DNA from: Pyrobaculum sp. | GTDB lineage: Archaea > Thermoproteota > Thermoprotei > Thermoproteales > Thermoproteaceae | NCBI GenBank assembly: GCA_020833205.1 | Contig: JAJHQT010000018.1 | Coordinates: 1-13,201 of the forward strand | DNA: 13,201 nt | Direction of reading: 5' to 3' | Part shown: positions 1-6,097 of the stretch, piece by piece | Layout: each line of letters opens with the position of its first letter | How positions within the stretch are numbered: position 1 is the stretch's first letter | The notes under the pieces: generated by a model | The model's input: only the letters and a program-made list of their open reading frames with translations | What the model was told of the DNA's origin: nothing | Databases searched by the model: none | Program-made: the position numbers and the translations under genes

Positions 1-464
1 GGGAGCTCGCCGCCGTCCTCCTCATGGCGGTCTCTATTTTTCTGCTTGTAAACATCCCCATAGCGGGGCATCTAGGGATTGAGAGATGGGCCCGCGAAAT
101 ATTGGGAGCCATATCGTGGCACACCACTTCCAGACCGCCGGGCCCCACCGCCTCCACGCCCCTCGACTGGTTGTTTATGCAAAACAGCTTCGCGATTTAC
201 ATAAACCCCGACGTGTACGCCAGCGGGACCCCCGCCTACCTAGTAGCGCTTGCATACGCCCTCTACAAAAGAGACGACGTGTCAGCCCTCTACCTCTCAA
301 CATACGGCGGGTATTGGCTGGTTTATCTAGCGGGCAACCACACCCTCTATAGTTTCTACGCCGCGCACTTTTCGCCGCTGGCGCACATACTGCTGGCCCG
401 CCTATTTGCTGAACTGGGGGGACGACGAGGCGGGGGAGTGGAAAGAAGCCTCTACGGGCGGTGA
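1..464 (+). CDS. C-terminal part of polytopic membrane protein, GT39/PMT-like glycosyltransferase (5' end outside window)
   Basis: The frame is open from base 3 without a start, so the gene enters from outside the window; the first in-frame ATG at 24 is internal. The visible part is about 153 residues. A hydrophobic helix comes first, then a loop ending in TPLDWLFMQNSFAIYINPDVYAS, then further hydrophobic helices and the segment LYSFYAAHFSPLAHILLARL. The Trp/Pro-rich loop followed by an INPDVYASG-type segment resembles the C-terminal half of archaeal dolichyl-phosphate-mannose-protein mannosyltransferase-like (GT39) membrane enzymes, which would transfer a sugar from a lipid carrier at the membrane. 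That assignment rests on recalled family similarity. The last 18 or so residues (after LLARLFAEL, Gly/Arg-rich) do not look native: the same DNA in the next frame reads as a PaREP2b remnant, so the original C-terminus has probably been replaced. Another multi-helix membrane protein is possible. Confidence 0.6.
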   Translation, partial: ELAAVLLMAVSIFLLVNIPIAGHLGIERWAREILGAISWHTTSRPPGPTASTPLDWLFMQNSFAIYINPDVYASGTPAYLVALAYALYKRDDVSALYLSTYGGYWLVYLAGNHTLYSFYAAHFSPLAHILLARLFAELGGRRGGGVERSLYGR

Positions 465-855
465 GTTGTCTAGAGTAATAGGCAGAGGTGCCAAGCTTGA
501 GGAGAGACAAGACTGCAAGAAGTTGTTGAGGATTAGGATTGCGGCGGAGGTGGACGGCGTAAGGAGCGAGTACGAGATAACGTACAGTGGACACGCCAGA
601 ATCAACGCGGCTGTGGAATTCGCCTACGTCAGCGCTGGCGCCCCCGGCGGCAGAGAGACAGGCGCCGAGAGGTCCTCTCGGCGCTGGTTAAGGCCCTCAC
701 GGGCAAGGAGCTGAAGATGTACCGCATGAAGGACGGCAGAATAAAAGTGCAGCAGGTGGCACCTAGACGGTTTCGCTCGCTACGCCGAGCTAGCAGACGC
801 CATCGTGAAGTGGCTAGAGGAGGCGGGCCGCCAATGGAGGAGCTTCAGAAGGTAG
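406..855 (+). pseudogene. Decayed PaREP2b-family C-terminal domain
   Basis: Three frame segments together give a PaREP2b-like C-terminal domain, a repeat protein family multiplied in Pyrobaculum genomes. From 406, frame 1 reads LLRIRIAAEVDGVRSEYEIT and continues to APGGRET. Near 670 the reading must move to frame 0 to continue LSALVKALTGKELKMYRMKDG. Near 760 it returns to frame 1 for DGFARYAELADAIVKWLEEAG and stops at 853-855. Two frameshifts rule out one intact protein, although the 406-714 segment alone looks open. The remnant overlaps the last 59 bases of the membrane-protein gene in another frame, so it appears to have landed in or fused to that gene's 3' end. The upstream N-terminal part of a full PaREP2b protein is absent. 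The function of the family is unknown. Family recognition is from memory of its motifs. Confidence 0.75.
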
Positions 856-909
856 CTAGAAGTTGCGATTGGAGTTGAGGCAGTCGTAGAGGTAAGATTG
901 CCGACCTCT

Positions 910-1284
910 CTAGGAAGACTTAGTCTGTGTCTTGGCCGCCTCTGTATGAACGCGGCTGAGGCGTTCGTATATATCCAACAGCAATGATATAGATCTAAGA
1001 TGGTCTATCATCTCTGAGGCAGACAACTTTTCTAGTTCTTTCCCCAGTTGAAGTATTTTGTCAAAAACTATCTTCCTCACCTCCCGTAGTTGTATCACCT
1101 CCAGCGCCTGTTGAGCCTCCTCGTCAGACTTAACCAAGACGACCGTTCGTTCACAATTGGCACAATACAGCTCGCCGGTTTTGAGCCGAACCAGCACAGT
1201 GCCGCAAACCGGACAAGTGTAGGACGTCAACGTGGCCCCTGCTCTTACCAACTGCGCAATTCTTTTCACCACGTCCCTCTCCAC
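910..1284 (-). CDS. UPF0148 / autoantigen p27-like zinc-ribbon protein
   Basis: This 124-residue protein carries an N-terminal helix and then a zinc ribbon with Cys24-x2-Cys27 (CPVCGTVLVRLKTGELYC) and Cys41-x2-Cys44. A charged helical C-terminal half follows (about residues 54-115). This layout and the RLKTGE motif match the archaeal UPF0148 family, related to the eukaryotic Sjogren syndrome/scleroderma autoantigen p27. The molecular role is not established; zinc binding is the safe inference. The start is GTG at 1284, which places the VVKRIAQLVRAGAT helix where relatives begin. It diverges from the kinase gene at 1331 across a 46-base gap that holds a single TATA-like box, spaced to give a leaderless mRNA here. 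It is read toward the decayed PaREP2b remnant. Confidence 0.85.
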   Translation of the reverse strand: MERDVVKRIAQLVRAGATLTSYTCPVCGTVLVRLKTGELYCANCERTVVLVKSDEEAQQALEVIQLREVRKIVFDKILQLGKELEKLSASEMIDHLRSISLLLDIYERLSRVHTEAAKTQTKSS

Positions 1285-1303
1285 ACACGCAGAGGAGCAG
1301 GTG

Positions 1304-1311
1304 TATAAAAG
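1304..1311. promoter_or_regulatory. Single TATA box centred between two divergent genes
   Basis: TATAAAAG is the only good TATA candidate in the 1285-1330 gap. Its centre (1307.5) is 23.5 bases from the GTG at 1284 and 23.5 bases from the ATG at 1331, so leaderless transcripts could start in either direction. In the minus reading the box is CTTTTATA preceded by CTAAG, a somewhat better BRE-like context than the CAGGTG before it in the plus reading. Confidence 0.65.
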
Positions 1312-1330
1312 CTTAGAGACGAAGTAGCCT

Positions 1331-2008
1331 ATGGACGAGCTGAGGCTTCTTCTGTTGACGCTGGGGGGCGGTCTGCAACATGTAGTAGAGGTATACCGCC
1401 AGCTGAATTCGCTTCAGCTCGAAGTCCTAGAGGGGGGCAACACGTGCATAAACGGGGTACGCGTAGTTGGGAAGGGCACCAACAGCGTTGTGTTTAAGTG
1501 CAAACCTGCCACAGGGCGTGTTGAGTTAGCTTGTAAAATTAGACGTGGAGATGCGACGCGGAGTAGCCTAGCCGCCGAGGGGCAGATGCTGTATCTCGCC
1601 AATATGGTGGACGTAGGGCCTAGGGTCTATGTATACAGTAGAGACGTAGTGGCCTACCGCTACGTAGACGGTGTCCACATAGACAAGTGGTGGAGAGACG
1701 CCACTGCAGAGAGAAGACGCGCCCTGGTTGAAGAGCTCCTCAACCAGGCCTTTAGACTAGACAGAGGCGGGATCTCTCATAACGAGTTGTCTAGGCTTGA
1801 GAAACATGTTTTAGTAGAGCGAAACATACCTGTGATTATTGATTTCGAATCGGCGACCGTCGGCGGCGGCAACAACGTCACCCAGGTCGCCAACGGGCTC
1901 ATGAGGTTGGGTCTGAAACTGCCGTTGGACGGCTTGCGGAGGTATAAGAAGTGCCTATGCGACGACGCCTTTAGGGAGGTGTTACGTTTTTTCCTTGACC
2001 AACTCTAG
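1331..2008 (+). CDS. Archaeal RIO-like atypical serine/threonine protein kinase (COG2112)
   Basis: The protein has 225 residues and a kinase-like core. A glycine-rich loop, GKGTNSVVFKCK, lies at 47-58, with a likely ATP-anchoring Lys69 in ACKIRR and a likely partner Glu83. The catalytic-loop region is ISHNELSRLEKHVLV (148-162). IIDFES at 169-174 stands where DFG is found in ordinary kinases. The HxELSR...HV plus IDFES pattern is the hallmark I associate with COG2112, a small archaeal family distinct from Rio1/Rio2 and Bud32. Substrates are unknown. His-Asn-Glu replaces the usual His-Arg-Asp, so the catalytic acid would be Glu152, and no Asn follows at the usual metal-binding distance. The ATG at 1331 sits 23.5 bases from the centre of the shared TATA box. 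The 3' end overlaps the convergent PUA gene by 27 bases. Confidence 0.8.
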   Translation: MDELRLLLLTLGGGLQHVVEVYRQLNSLQLEVLEGGNTCINGVRVVGKGTNSVVFKCKPATGRVELACKIRRGDATRSSLAAEGQMLYLANMVDVGPRVYVYSRDVVAYRYVDGVHIDKWWRDATAERRRALVEELLNQAFRLDRGGISHNELSRLEKHVLVERNIPVIIDFESATVGGGNNVTQVANGLMRLGLKLPLDGLRRYKKCLCDDAFREVLRFFLDQL

Positions 2009-2500
2009 GGATATCTGCCATATTTTGTCGCCTAGGTGATGTAGATTTATCAACACTTTACCCTTCTGCATTTGCAATATTTCTTGTTTTGAATAGAGAG
2101 CAGCTGCAATGGCTATCACGCGGCCCTTTTCGTCGGCAACAAACACCACGTCGCCTTTATTGAAGTCGCCTGTGAACTCCTTTATGCCTGGCCGCATTAC
2201 ATCGGCTCCGTTGATAATGTGCTTGACGGCACCCACGTCTACGACCGCTTTGGGGAACTGTGGAAGTAGCCTTCCCTTTGGGGACTTATGAATGAGGAAA
2301 AGCGTCGGCACTATGTACTCCCCCACGTCTTTATGGGCAGTCTTAAGGAAAAGCGGCTCGTTGTCTATCAAGTAAAGATGTTCTTTCTCCGACACCTGCG
2401 CTATTTCCACCACGTCGGCCCCCTCCAAAACAGGCGCCATAAGTTTAATAGTTTCACGTAACTCCCTAACTTCTCTATTACTAAGCCTAACACGTCTCAC
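1982..2500 (-). CDS. PUA-domain RNA-binding protein (MCT-1/Tma20-like archaeal family)
   Basis: The protein is 172 residues long from GTG at 2500. The N-terminal half (RLSNREVRELRETIKLMAP) resembles the domain paired with PUA in archaeal relatives of eukaryotic MCT-1/Tma20. The C-terminal half is a PUA domain: AVVDVGAVKHIINGADVMRPGI, then FNKGDVVFVADEKGRVIAIAAAL. PUA domains bind RNA; the eukaryotic relatives act with the ribosome in initiation and recycling, so a translation role is likely but inferred. An upstream in-frame TTG at 2524 would add eight residues, but it lies inside the TATA box (2523-2530). The GTG at 2500 is about 26 bases from that box and fits the leaderless pattern of the neighbours. 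The 3' end overlaps the kinase gene by 27 bases. Confidence 0.82.
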   Translation of the reverse strand: MRRVRLSNREVRELRETIKLMAPVLEGADVVEIAQVSEKEHLYLIDNEPLFLKTAHKDVGEYIVPTLFLIHKSPKGRLLPQFPKAVVDVGAVKHIINGADVMRPGIKEFTGDFNKGDVVFVADEKGRVIAIAAALYSKQEILQMQKGKVLINLHHLGDKIWQISLELVKEKT

Positions 2501-2522
2501 GTAAAGAGAGGAAGACTGCGCC

Positions 2523-2535
2523 AATATAAGTTTAG
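2523..2535 (-). promoter_or_regulatory. BRE/TATA promoter of the PUA gene
   Basis: Minus-strand CTAAACTTATATT gives a BRE-like A-rich stretch followed by a TATA core (2530-2523) centred about 26 bases before GTG 2500. This promoter decides the start choice, because the longer TTG start would lie within the box. Confidence 0.6.
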
Positions 2536-2611
2536 TCAGCGCATGAAATGCGTCGTCATCTATAGGCCTTGCCGGGACTCGTCACCCCTCAAGAGATATG
2601 ACCGTTTTAAT

Positions 2612-2620
2612 TTTTTTAAA
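2612..2620 (+). promoter_or_regulatory. TATA box of the HTH-trm1 operon
   Basis: TTTTTTAAA is centred about 25 bases before the GTG at 2641, consistent with a leaderless first gene. A second AT-rich stretch, TATATAG at about 2629-2634, lies too close to the start to serve. Confidence 0.6.
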
Positions 2621-2640
2621 GCCGCCGTATATAGATTTCA

Positions 2641-3390
2641 GTGGAGAAGCTTCTACAAGCCACTCTTAATATTGTTAGGAGCGTGGGAGAGCAGTTGTTC
2701 ATAGATGTGAGTAGGCCCTATGCCTATACTCTAGTGGCGAAGTTCAACGAGAAGAAATACTTAATGAAGGTGGCTACCGACGCGGAAGACGTCTCAAACA
2801 GCGCTATAAAAGATCTGAAGCTGATCAGCAAATACGCCGACGTGTCAAGCATATGCGTAGTGTCAGGTGTAAAAGGACAAGTACTTAAAAGAGGCGTGGT
2901 TTATGTAAAAGACGACGTTGTATTCATGTCGCTTTCTACATTTACAGATGTCTTAAACGGAAAAGAGCCGACTTATAGAGTGAGCCGCGGCGCAGTTACT
3001 GCAATGATAGATGGAAAGAAGCTTAGAGAACTGAGGGAACGCGCAAAGATGAGCCTAGGCGCGGTGGCGGAAGAGTTGGGCGTCACCAGAGAGACCGTGT
3101 ACCGTTACGAGCGGGGGGAGATCGAGGCGCCGCTGAGGATTGCTGAAAGGCTAATTCAGATGTTTGGAGCCGATGTGATACGTAAAGTCGACATCTGGAA
3201 ACGGCCCGAAATAACTCAAGAGGAACTAAGAAGTAGGCAGATGGCAGAGGAGACGTATAGACTTGTGGAAAGCCACCCCGACGCTATAAAAATCGAGAAA
3301 CGCGTCATCTTCATCTCAACAAATAGAGATAAGTATGAAAAAACTGTGGAACTCGCCAACGCCCTCGGCGTAGAGGTTGACAAGACGTGA
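2641..3390 (+). CDS. Archaeal HTH-type transcriptional regulator (COG1395)
   Basis: The protein has 249 residues. An N-terminal domain (about 1-120), with a lysine-rich YLMKVATDAEDVS stretch and several strands, precedes an XRE-type helix-turn-helix at about 126-175 (KLRELRERAKMSLGAVAEEL, then GVTRETVYRYERGEIEAP). A C-terminal domain of about 65 residues follows. This architecture is the archaeal putative HTH-type regulator family COG1395, whose targets are unknown. The start is GTG at 2641, about 25 bases after the TATA centre. It is the first gene of an operon: its TGA overlaps the GTG of trm1 (GTGA), so translation is probably coupled. A regulator leading a tRNA-modification operon may control that operon, but no operator repeat was seen near the promoter. 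Confidence 0.85.
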   Translation: MEKLLQATLNIVRSVGEQLFIDVSRPYAYTLVAKFNEKKYLMKVATDAEDVSNSAIKDLKLISKYADVSSICVVSGVKGQVLKRGVVYVKDDVVFMSLSTFTDVLNGKEPTYRVSRGAVTAMIDGKKLRELRERAKMSLGAVAEELGVTRETVYRYERGEIEAPLRIAERLIQMFGADVIRKVDIWKRPEITQEELRSRQMAEETYRLVESHPDAIKIEKRVIFISTNRDKYEKTVELANALGVEVDKT

Positions 3391-4460
3391 ACCACCTACT
3401 TCTAAGGCAGGAGGGCGCGGTGAGGTTTTACGTGCCAGACCCGGAAAAGTACGGAGGAATATACTCAGCGCCGGTGTTTTATAACCCCTTAATGGAGCGA
3501 AACAGAACTCTATCTGTCCTCGCGTTGAGGAGCTACGGCACTGGGTTGACTGTCTGCGAGCCGTTAAGCGGCTCGGGCGTGAGAGGAATTAGATACGCCG
3601 TAGAGAGCGGATCCGTGGAAAAACTTATTCTAAACGACATATCTAAAGAGGCTGTTGAGTTGATTAAGAAGAATTTAGAACTAAATGGCGTAGATGCTGA
3701 CGTCTACAACGAAGACGCAAACGTCTTACTTTATAAACTTAAAAACAAATGCGACGTTGTAGATATAGACCCGTTCGGCTCCCCGGCGCCGTTCCTCCAC
3801 GCCGCCTTTAAGGCGCTTAAGGAGGAGGGGCTACTCTGCGCAACTGCCACAGACACGGCAGTGCTGGTGGGGCGTTATCCTAGGAAATGTCTCCGTCGCT
3901 ACGGCTCTGTTATCAGGAAAACCCCGTTCTACATCGAGGTGGGGCTGAGAAATCTATTGGGTTATATAGCTAGGGTGGCTGCCTCCGAAGATTTCTATAT
4001 CCAGCCGCTTTTCTCATACTGGGAGAGGCACTACTTCAGAGTCTGCGTCTACTCTATAAAGGGCGCCAGAGACGCTGACGACAACTACAACAACCTCGGC
4101 TACGTCGCGTACCGCAGAAAGGAGAGAAGAATAACGCAGTTCCCAGATCTACATACGTCGGGACCCCTCTGGATAGGACCTCTGGGAGAGCCTCTCTTTG
4201 TCCATAAGATGTCCACTTTTGGGCCATATAGAGAGTTTCTACAACTCCTAGAGTCGGAGTACTCAATCCACGTCCCGTGGTTCTATAGACTTCCAGAATT
4301 TGCAGTAGATGGAAAAAGTCCAACCCTCAAAGAGGCGCTTACCGCCTTGAAGGAGTCGGGCATCTACGCGGTGACTACACACATGGCAAGAGACGGCATA
4401 AAGACGGATGGAGGATACGGCGAAGTAGAGAGGGTTCTTAAACAGGCGATGCAGGTTTAA
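3387..4460 (+). CDS. trm1: tRNA (guanine26-N2)-dimethyltransferase Trm1
   Basis: The protein has 357 residues, about usual for archaeal Trm1, which uses S-adenosylmethionine to convert G26 of tRNA to N2,N2-dimethylguanosine. Seen are the N-terminal YGGIYSAPVFYNPLMERNR, the SAM-binding motif EPLSGSGVRG (58-67), the acidic LNDIS segment (82-86), the catalytic DPFGSPAPF (128-136), and the C-terminal markers ERHYFRV (213-219) and SGPLWIGPLGEP (258-269). Zinc-type CxxC pairs that I recall ahead of the GPLW motif in some relatives are absent: the only cysteines nearby are Cys168 and Cys220. The GTG start overlaps the preceding stop by four bases. The UPF0200 gene follows about 22 bases after the stop. 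Identification is firm. Confidence 0.95.
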   Translation: MNHLLLRQEGAVRFYVPDPEKYGGIYSAPVFYNPLMERNRTLSVLALRSYGTGLTVCEPLSGSGVRGIRYAVESGSVEKLILNDISKEAVELIKKNLELNGVDADVYNEDANVLLYKLKNKCDVVDIDPFGSPAPFLHAAFKALKEEGLLCATATDTAVLVGRYPRKCLRRYGSVIRKTPFYIEVGLRNLLGYIARVAASEDFYIQPLFSYWERHYFRVCVYSIKGARDADDNYNNLGYVAYRRKERRITQFPDLHTSGPLWIGPLGEPLFVHKMSTFGPYREFLQLLESEYSIHVPWFYRLPEFAVDGKSPTLKEALTALKESGIYAVTTHMARDGIKTDGGYGEVERVLKQAMQV

Positions 4461-4482
4461 ATTGCCAGAGGCCCTGTTCTAT

Positions 4483-4995
4483 ATGCAGAGGGTAGTCGCG
4501 GTGGCCGGGTTGCCGGGATCGGGAAAAACCACTGTCGCAAAAATCATAGAGAGCTATGGATACAGCTACTACAGCCTAGGAGACGTAGTTAGGGCTGAGG
4601 CGCAAAGGGCGGGCACATCTCCTGACAAGGCTGCAGTAGTTCTAAGACTAGAAAAGGGAAGAAGGGCGGTGGCCCACGGACTTTTAGAGAACATGAAGAC
4701 CAGCGCAAAGATCGTAATCGATGGGGTAAGAGGCTTGGAGGAGGTGGAGGCCCTGGAGGAGGTTTTCAGCCACGTGTTTCTGATCTATGTAGTAGCCTCG
4801 CGAAGGACTAGATACATGAGGTTGGTAGGCCGGGGCAGAGTAGACGATCCCGTTACCTTTTCTCAGTTTTTAATGCGCGACATTAGAGAGTTGCGGTTCG
4901 GGCTCGCAGATCTATTGGCGCGTGCCGACTATATACTAGTTAACGAGGATAAAACTATAGAGGAGCTTCAAAAAGAGATTAGCAGATTGCTATGA
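4483..4995 (+). CDS. UPF0200 P-loop nucleotide kinase-like protein
   Basis: From ATG 4483 the protein has 170 residues. It opens with a beta strand and Walker A loop, VVAVAGLPGSGKTTVAK, and continues with YYSLGDVVRAEA. A mid-protein strand ends in IVIDGVRG, a lid-like segment (SRRTRYMRLVGRGRVDDPV) follows, and then a helical C-terminus. This matches archaeal UPF0200 proteins, relatives of dephospho-CoA and nucleoside monophosphate kinases; the substrate is not proven. A TTG at 4462 would add seven residues (PEALFY and Met) before the first strand, which the family lacks, so ATG 4483 is preferred. GAGG at 4467-4470 could act as a weak ribosome-binding site for this internal operon gene. Its stop overlaps the next ATG (ATGA). 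Confidence 0.85.
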   Translation: MQRVVAVAGLPGSGKTTVAKIIESYGYSYYSLGDVVRAEAQRAGTSPDKAAVVLRLEKGRRAVAHGLLENMKTSAKIVIDGVRGLEEVEALEEVFSHVFLIYVVASRRTRYMRLVGRGRVDDPVTFSQFLMRDIRELRFGLADLLARADYILVNEDKTIEELQKEISRLL

Positions 4996-5423
4996 GGGTT
5001 GAGGCTGTTGTAGAGGTGAGATACACCGAAGACCGCAACAAGGTCTTAAAAGCTTTAGAAAACGTCTTCACGCCGACGGCTATCCAAGAGAGGTCAAGCG
5101 ACGCTGGCACAGTCCTGGTGGCCACATGCGAGGGGGTTAGGTGTCTAGAAAAGCTACGTAGCGCCATCTGGCGTCAAGGCATACAAGACGCCGCAAGAAG
5201 CATAGTGTCGCGGGGCATAGTGTCTGAAGATACTGTGATCTTTTCAATAAATAAACAGGCGGCTTACGTGGGCGTCGTGAGTTTTGTCACAGAAGTCGGC
5301 GAGTCGCCCCTGGGCCCCATCACCTTCACCGTGAAGACCAACAACGTGAGACAGTTCATCGACTGGCTAGCCCCACGCACCTACAAAGGCAGAGTGTACT
5401 ACGAGGCGCCTCCGCCTGACTAG
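4992..5423 (+). CDS. UPF0201 / COG1325 RNA-binding family protein
   Basis: The protein has 143 residues, beginning VEAVVEVRYTEDRNKVLKAL and ending with a PLGPITF...FIDWLAPRT stretch. This is the archaeal UPF0201 (COG1325) family, whose fold is related to ribosomal protein L5-type RNA-binding domains and which has been predicted to be linked to the exosome. RNA binding is therefore likely, the exact role unknown. It is the last gene of the HTH-trm1-UPF0200 operon, and its ATG overlaps the preceding stop (ATGA). Its own stop at 5421-5423 overlaps the stop region of the convergent methyltransferase gene by four bases, so no terminator spacer exists. Confidence 0.85.
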   Translation: MRVEAVVEVRYTEDRNKVLKALENVFTPTAIQERSSDAGTVLVATCEGVRCLEKLRSAIWRQGIQDAARSIVSRGIVSEDTVIFSINKQAAYVGVVSFVTEVGESPLGPITFTVKTNNVRQFIDWLAPRTYKGRVYYEAPPPD

Positions 5424-6097
5424 AACTTCGCCACATAGATCACTCTGTAAAGCCCCCCGTGTAGGTACATCATACAACTTCTGAAGTAAGGTAGGTCGAT
5501 ATACACCGGCGACGCAAAAACCACGTAGCCCCCTCTCTTTACATATAGAGATACTGCCTCCACAAAAGACGTAAGGAGAGCTCTTACGTCCCTCGAAGAC
5601 GTAGAGAGCCGGCCATACGGTGGATCTCCCACCACTGCGTCAAAGCCTCCTCTCAAGGGAGGGTAGAGGGCATCCCACAAGACAAGGTCGCCGTCTATGT
5701 TTCGCTTGGCTATTCTTAACATCTTTTCGTCTATATCTCCACCAACGACGTGTCCGCCTAATCTCTCCACCTCATGCGCCACGGCGCCTGTGCCCACAAA
5801 CGGTTCCCACACTCTGTGGCCTTGCACCACACGGGCCAGGTTCACCATTAGACGGGCAGTCACGGCGTCTAACGTCTTTACACTTCTCTCAATCATAGGT
5901 CTCTCTTTCTTTATCTTCTCACCATTAACAGACTTAACAAGGGCGCACCTCTTGAACACTTCACATGATGGACATTCAAACAACATACGTCGTACATCAT
6001 AACTCACAGCTCTACAGCCACCCACCTCCCCCACGGCAGCGGCCTCCTCCATGGATAGACATGGAAAACGTAGGTTGAGTTCTACGCTACAGAGCAC
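5420..6097 (-). CDS. Compact Trm11/Trm-G10-like tRNA guanine-N2 methyltransferase, no THUMP domain
   Basis: The protein has 225 residues. The C-terminal two thirds is a Rossmann methyltransferase (UPF0020 type): motif I WEPFVGTGAVAHE (97-109), acidic GGDID (119-123), catalytic DPPYGR (158-163), then YVKRGGYVVFASPVY. In the archaeal Trm-G10/Trm11 family this core makes m2G or m2,2G at tRNA position 10. Those enzymes are about 330 residues, with an N-terminal ferredoxin-like domain and a THUMP domain for tRNA docking. Here only about 75 residues precede the core: a reduced ferredoxin-like remnant (FPCLSMEEAAAV...FKRCALVKSV) with Cys42-x2-Cys45-x5-Cys51. The THUMP part is missing, so specificity for G10 is uncertain. 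GTG at 6097 overlaps the end of the DUF373 gene by 11 bases, implying coupling. It converges on UPF0201. Confidence 0.75.
   Translation of the reverse strand: MLCSVELNLRFPCLSMEEAAAVGEVGGCRAVSYDVRRMLFECPSCEVFKRCALVKSVNGEKIKKERPMIERSVKTLDAVTARLMVNLARVVQGHRVWEPFVGTGAVAHEVERLGGHVVGGDIDEKMLRIAKRNIDGDLVLWDALYPPLRGGFDAVVGDPPYGRLSTSSRDVRALLTSFVEAVSLYVKRGGYVVFASPVYIDLPYFRSCMMYLHGGLYRVIYVAKF

Noticed and set aside
406..714. A 102-codon plus-strand frame as an intact gene
   Set aside because: Its C-terminal part leaves the PaREP2b pattern near base 670, and the pattern continues in other frames; it is a fragment of a pseudogene.
2524..2524. TTG start for the PUA protein
   Set aside because: It lies inside the TATA box; GTG 2500 has proper spacing.
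4462..4482. TTG start for UPF0200
   Set aside because: It adds seven residues before the first beta strand; relatives begin just before the P-loop strand, as ATG 4483 does.
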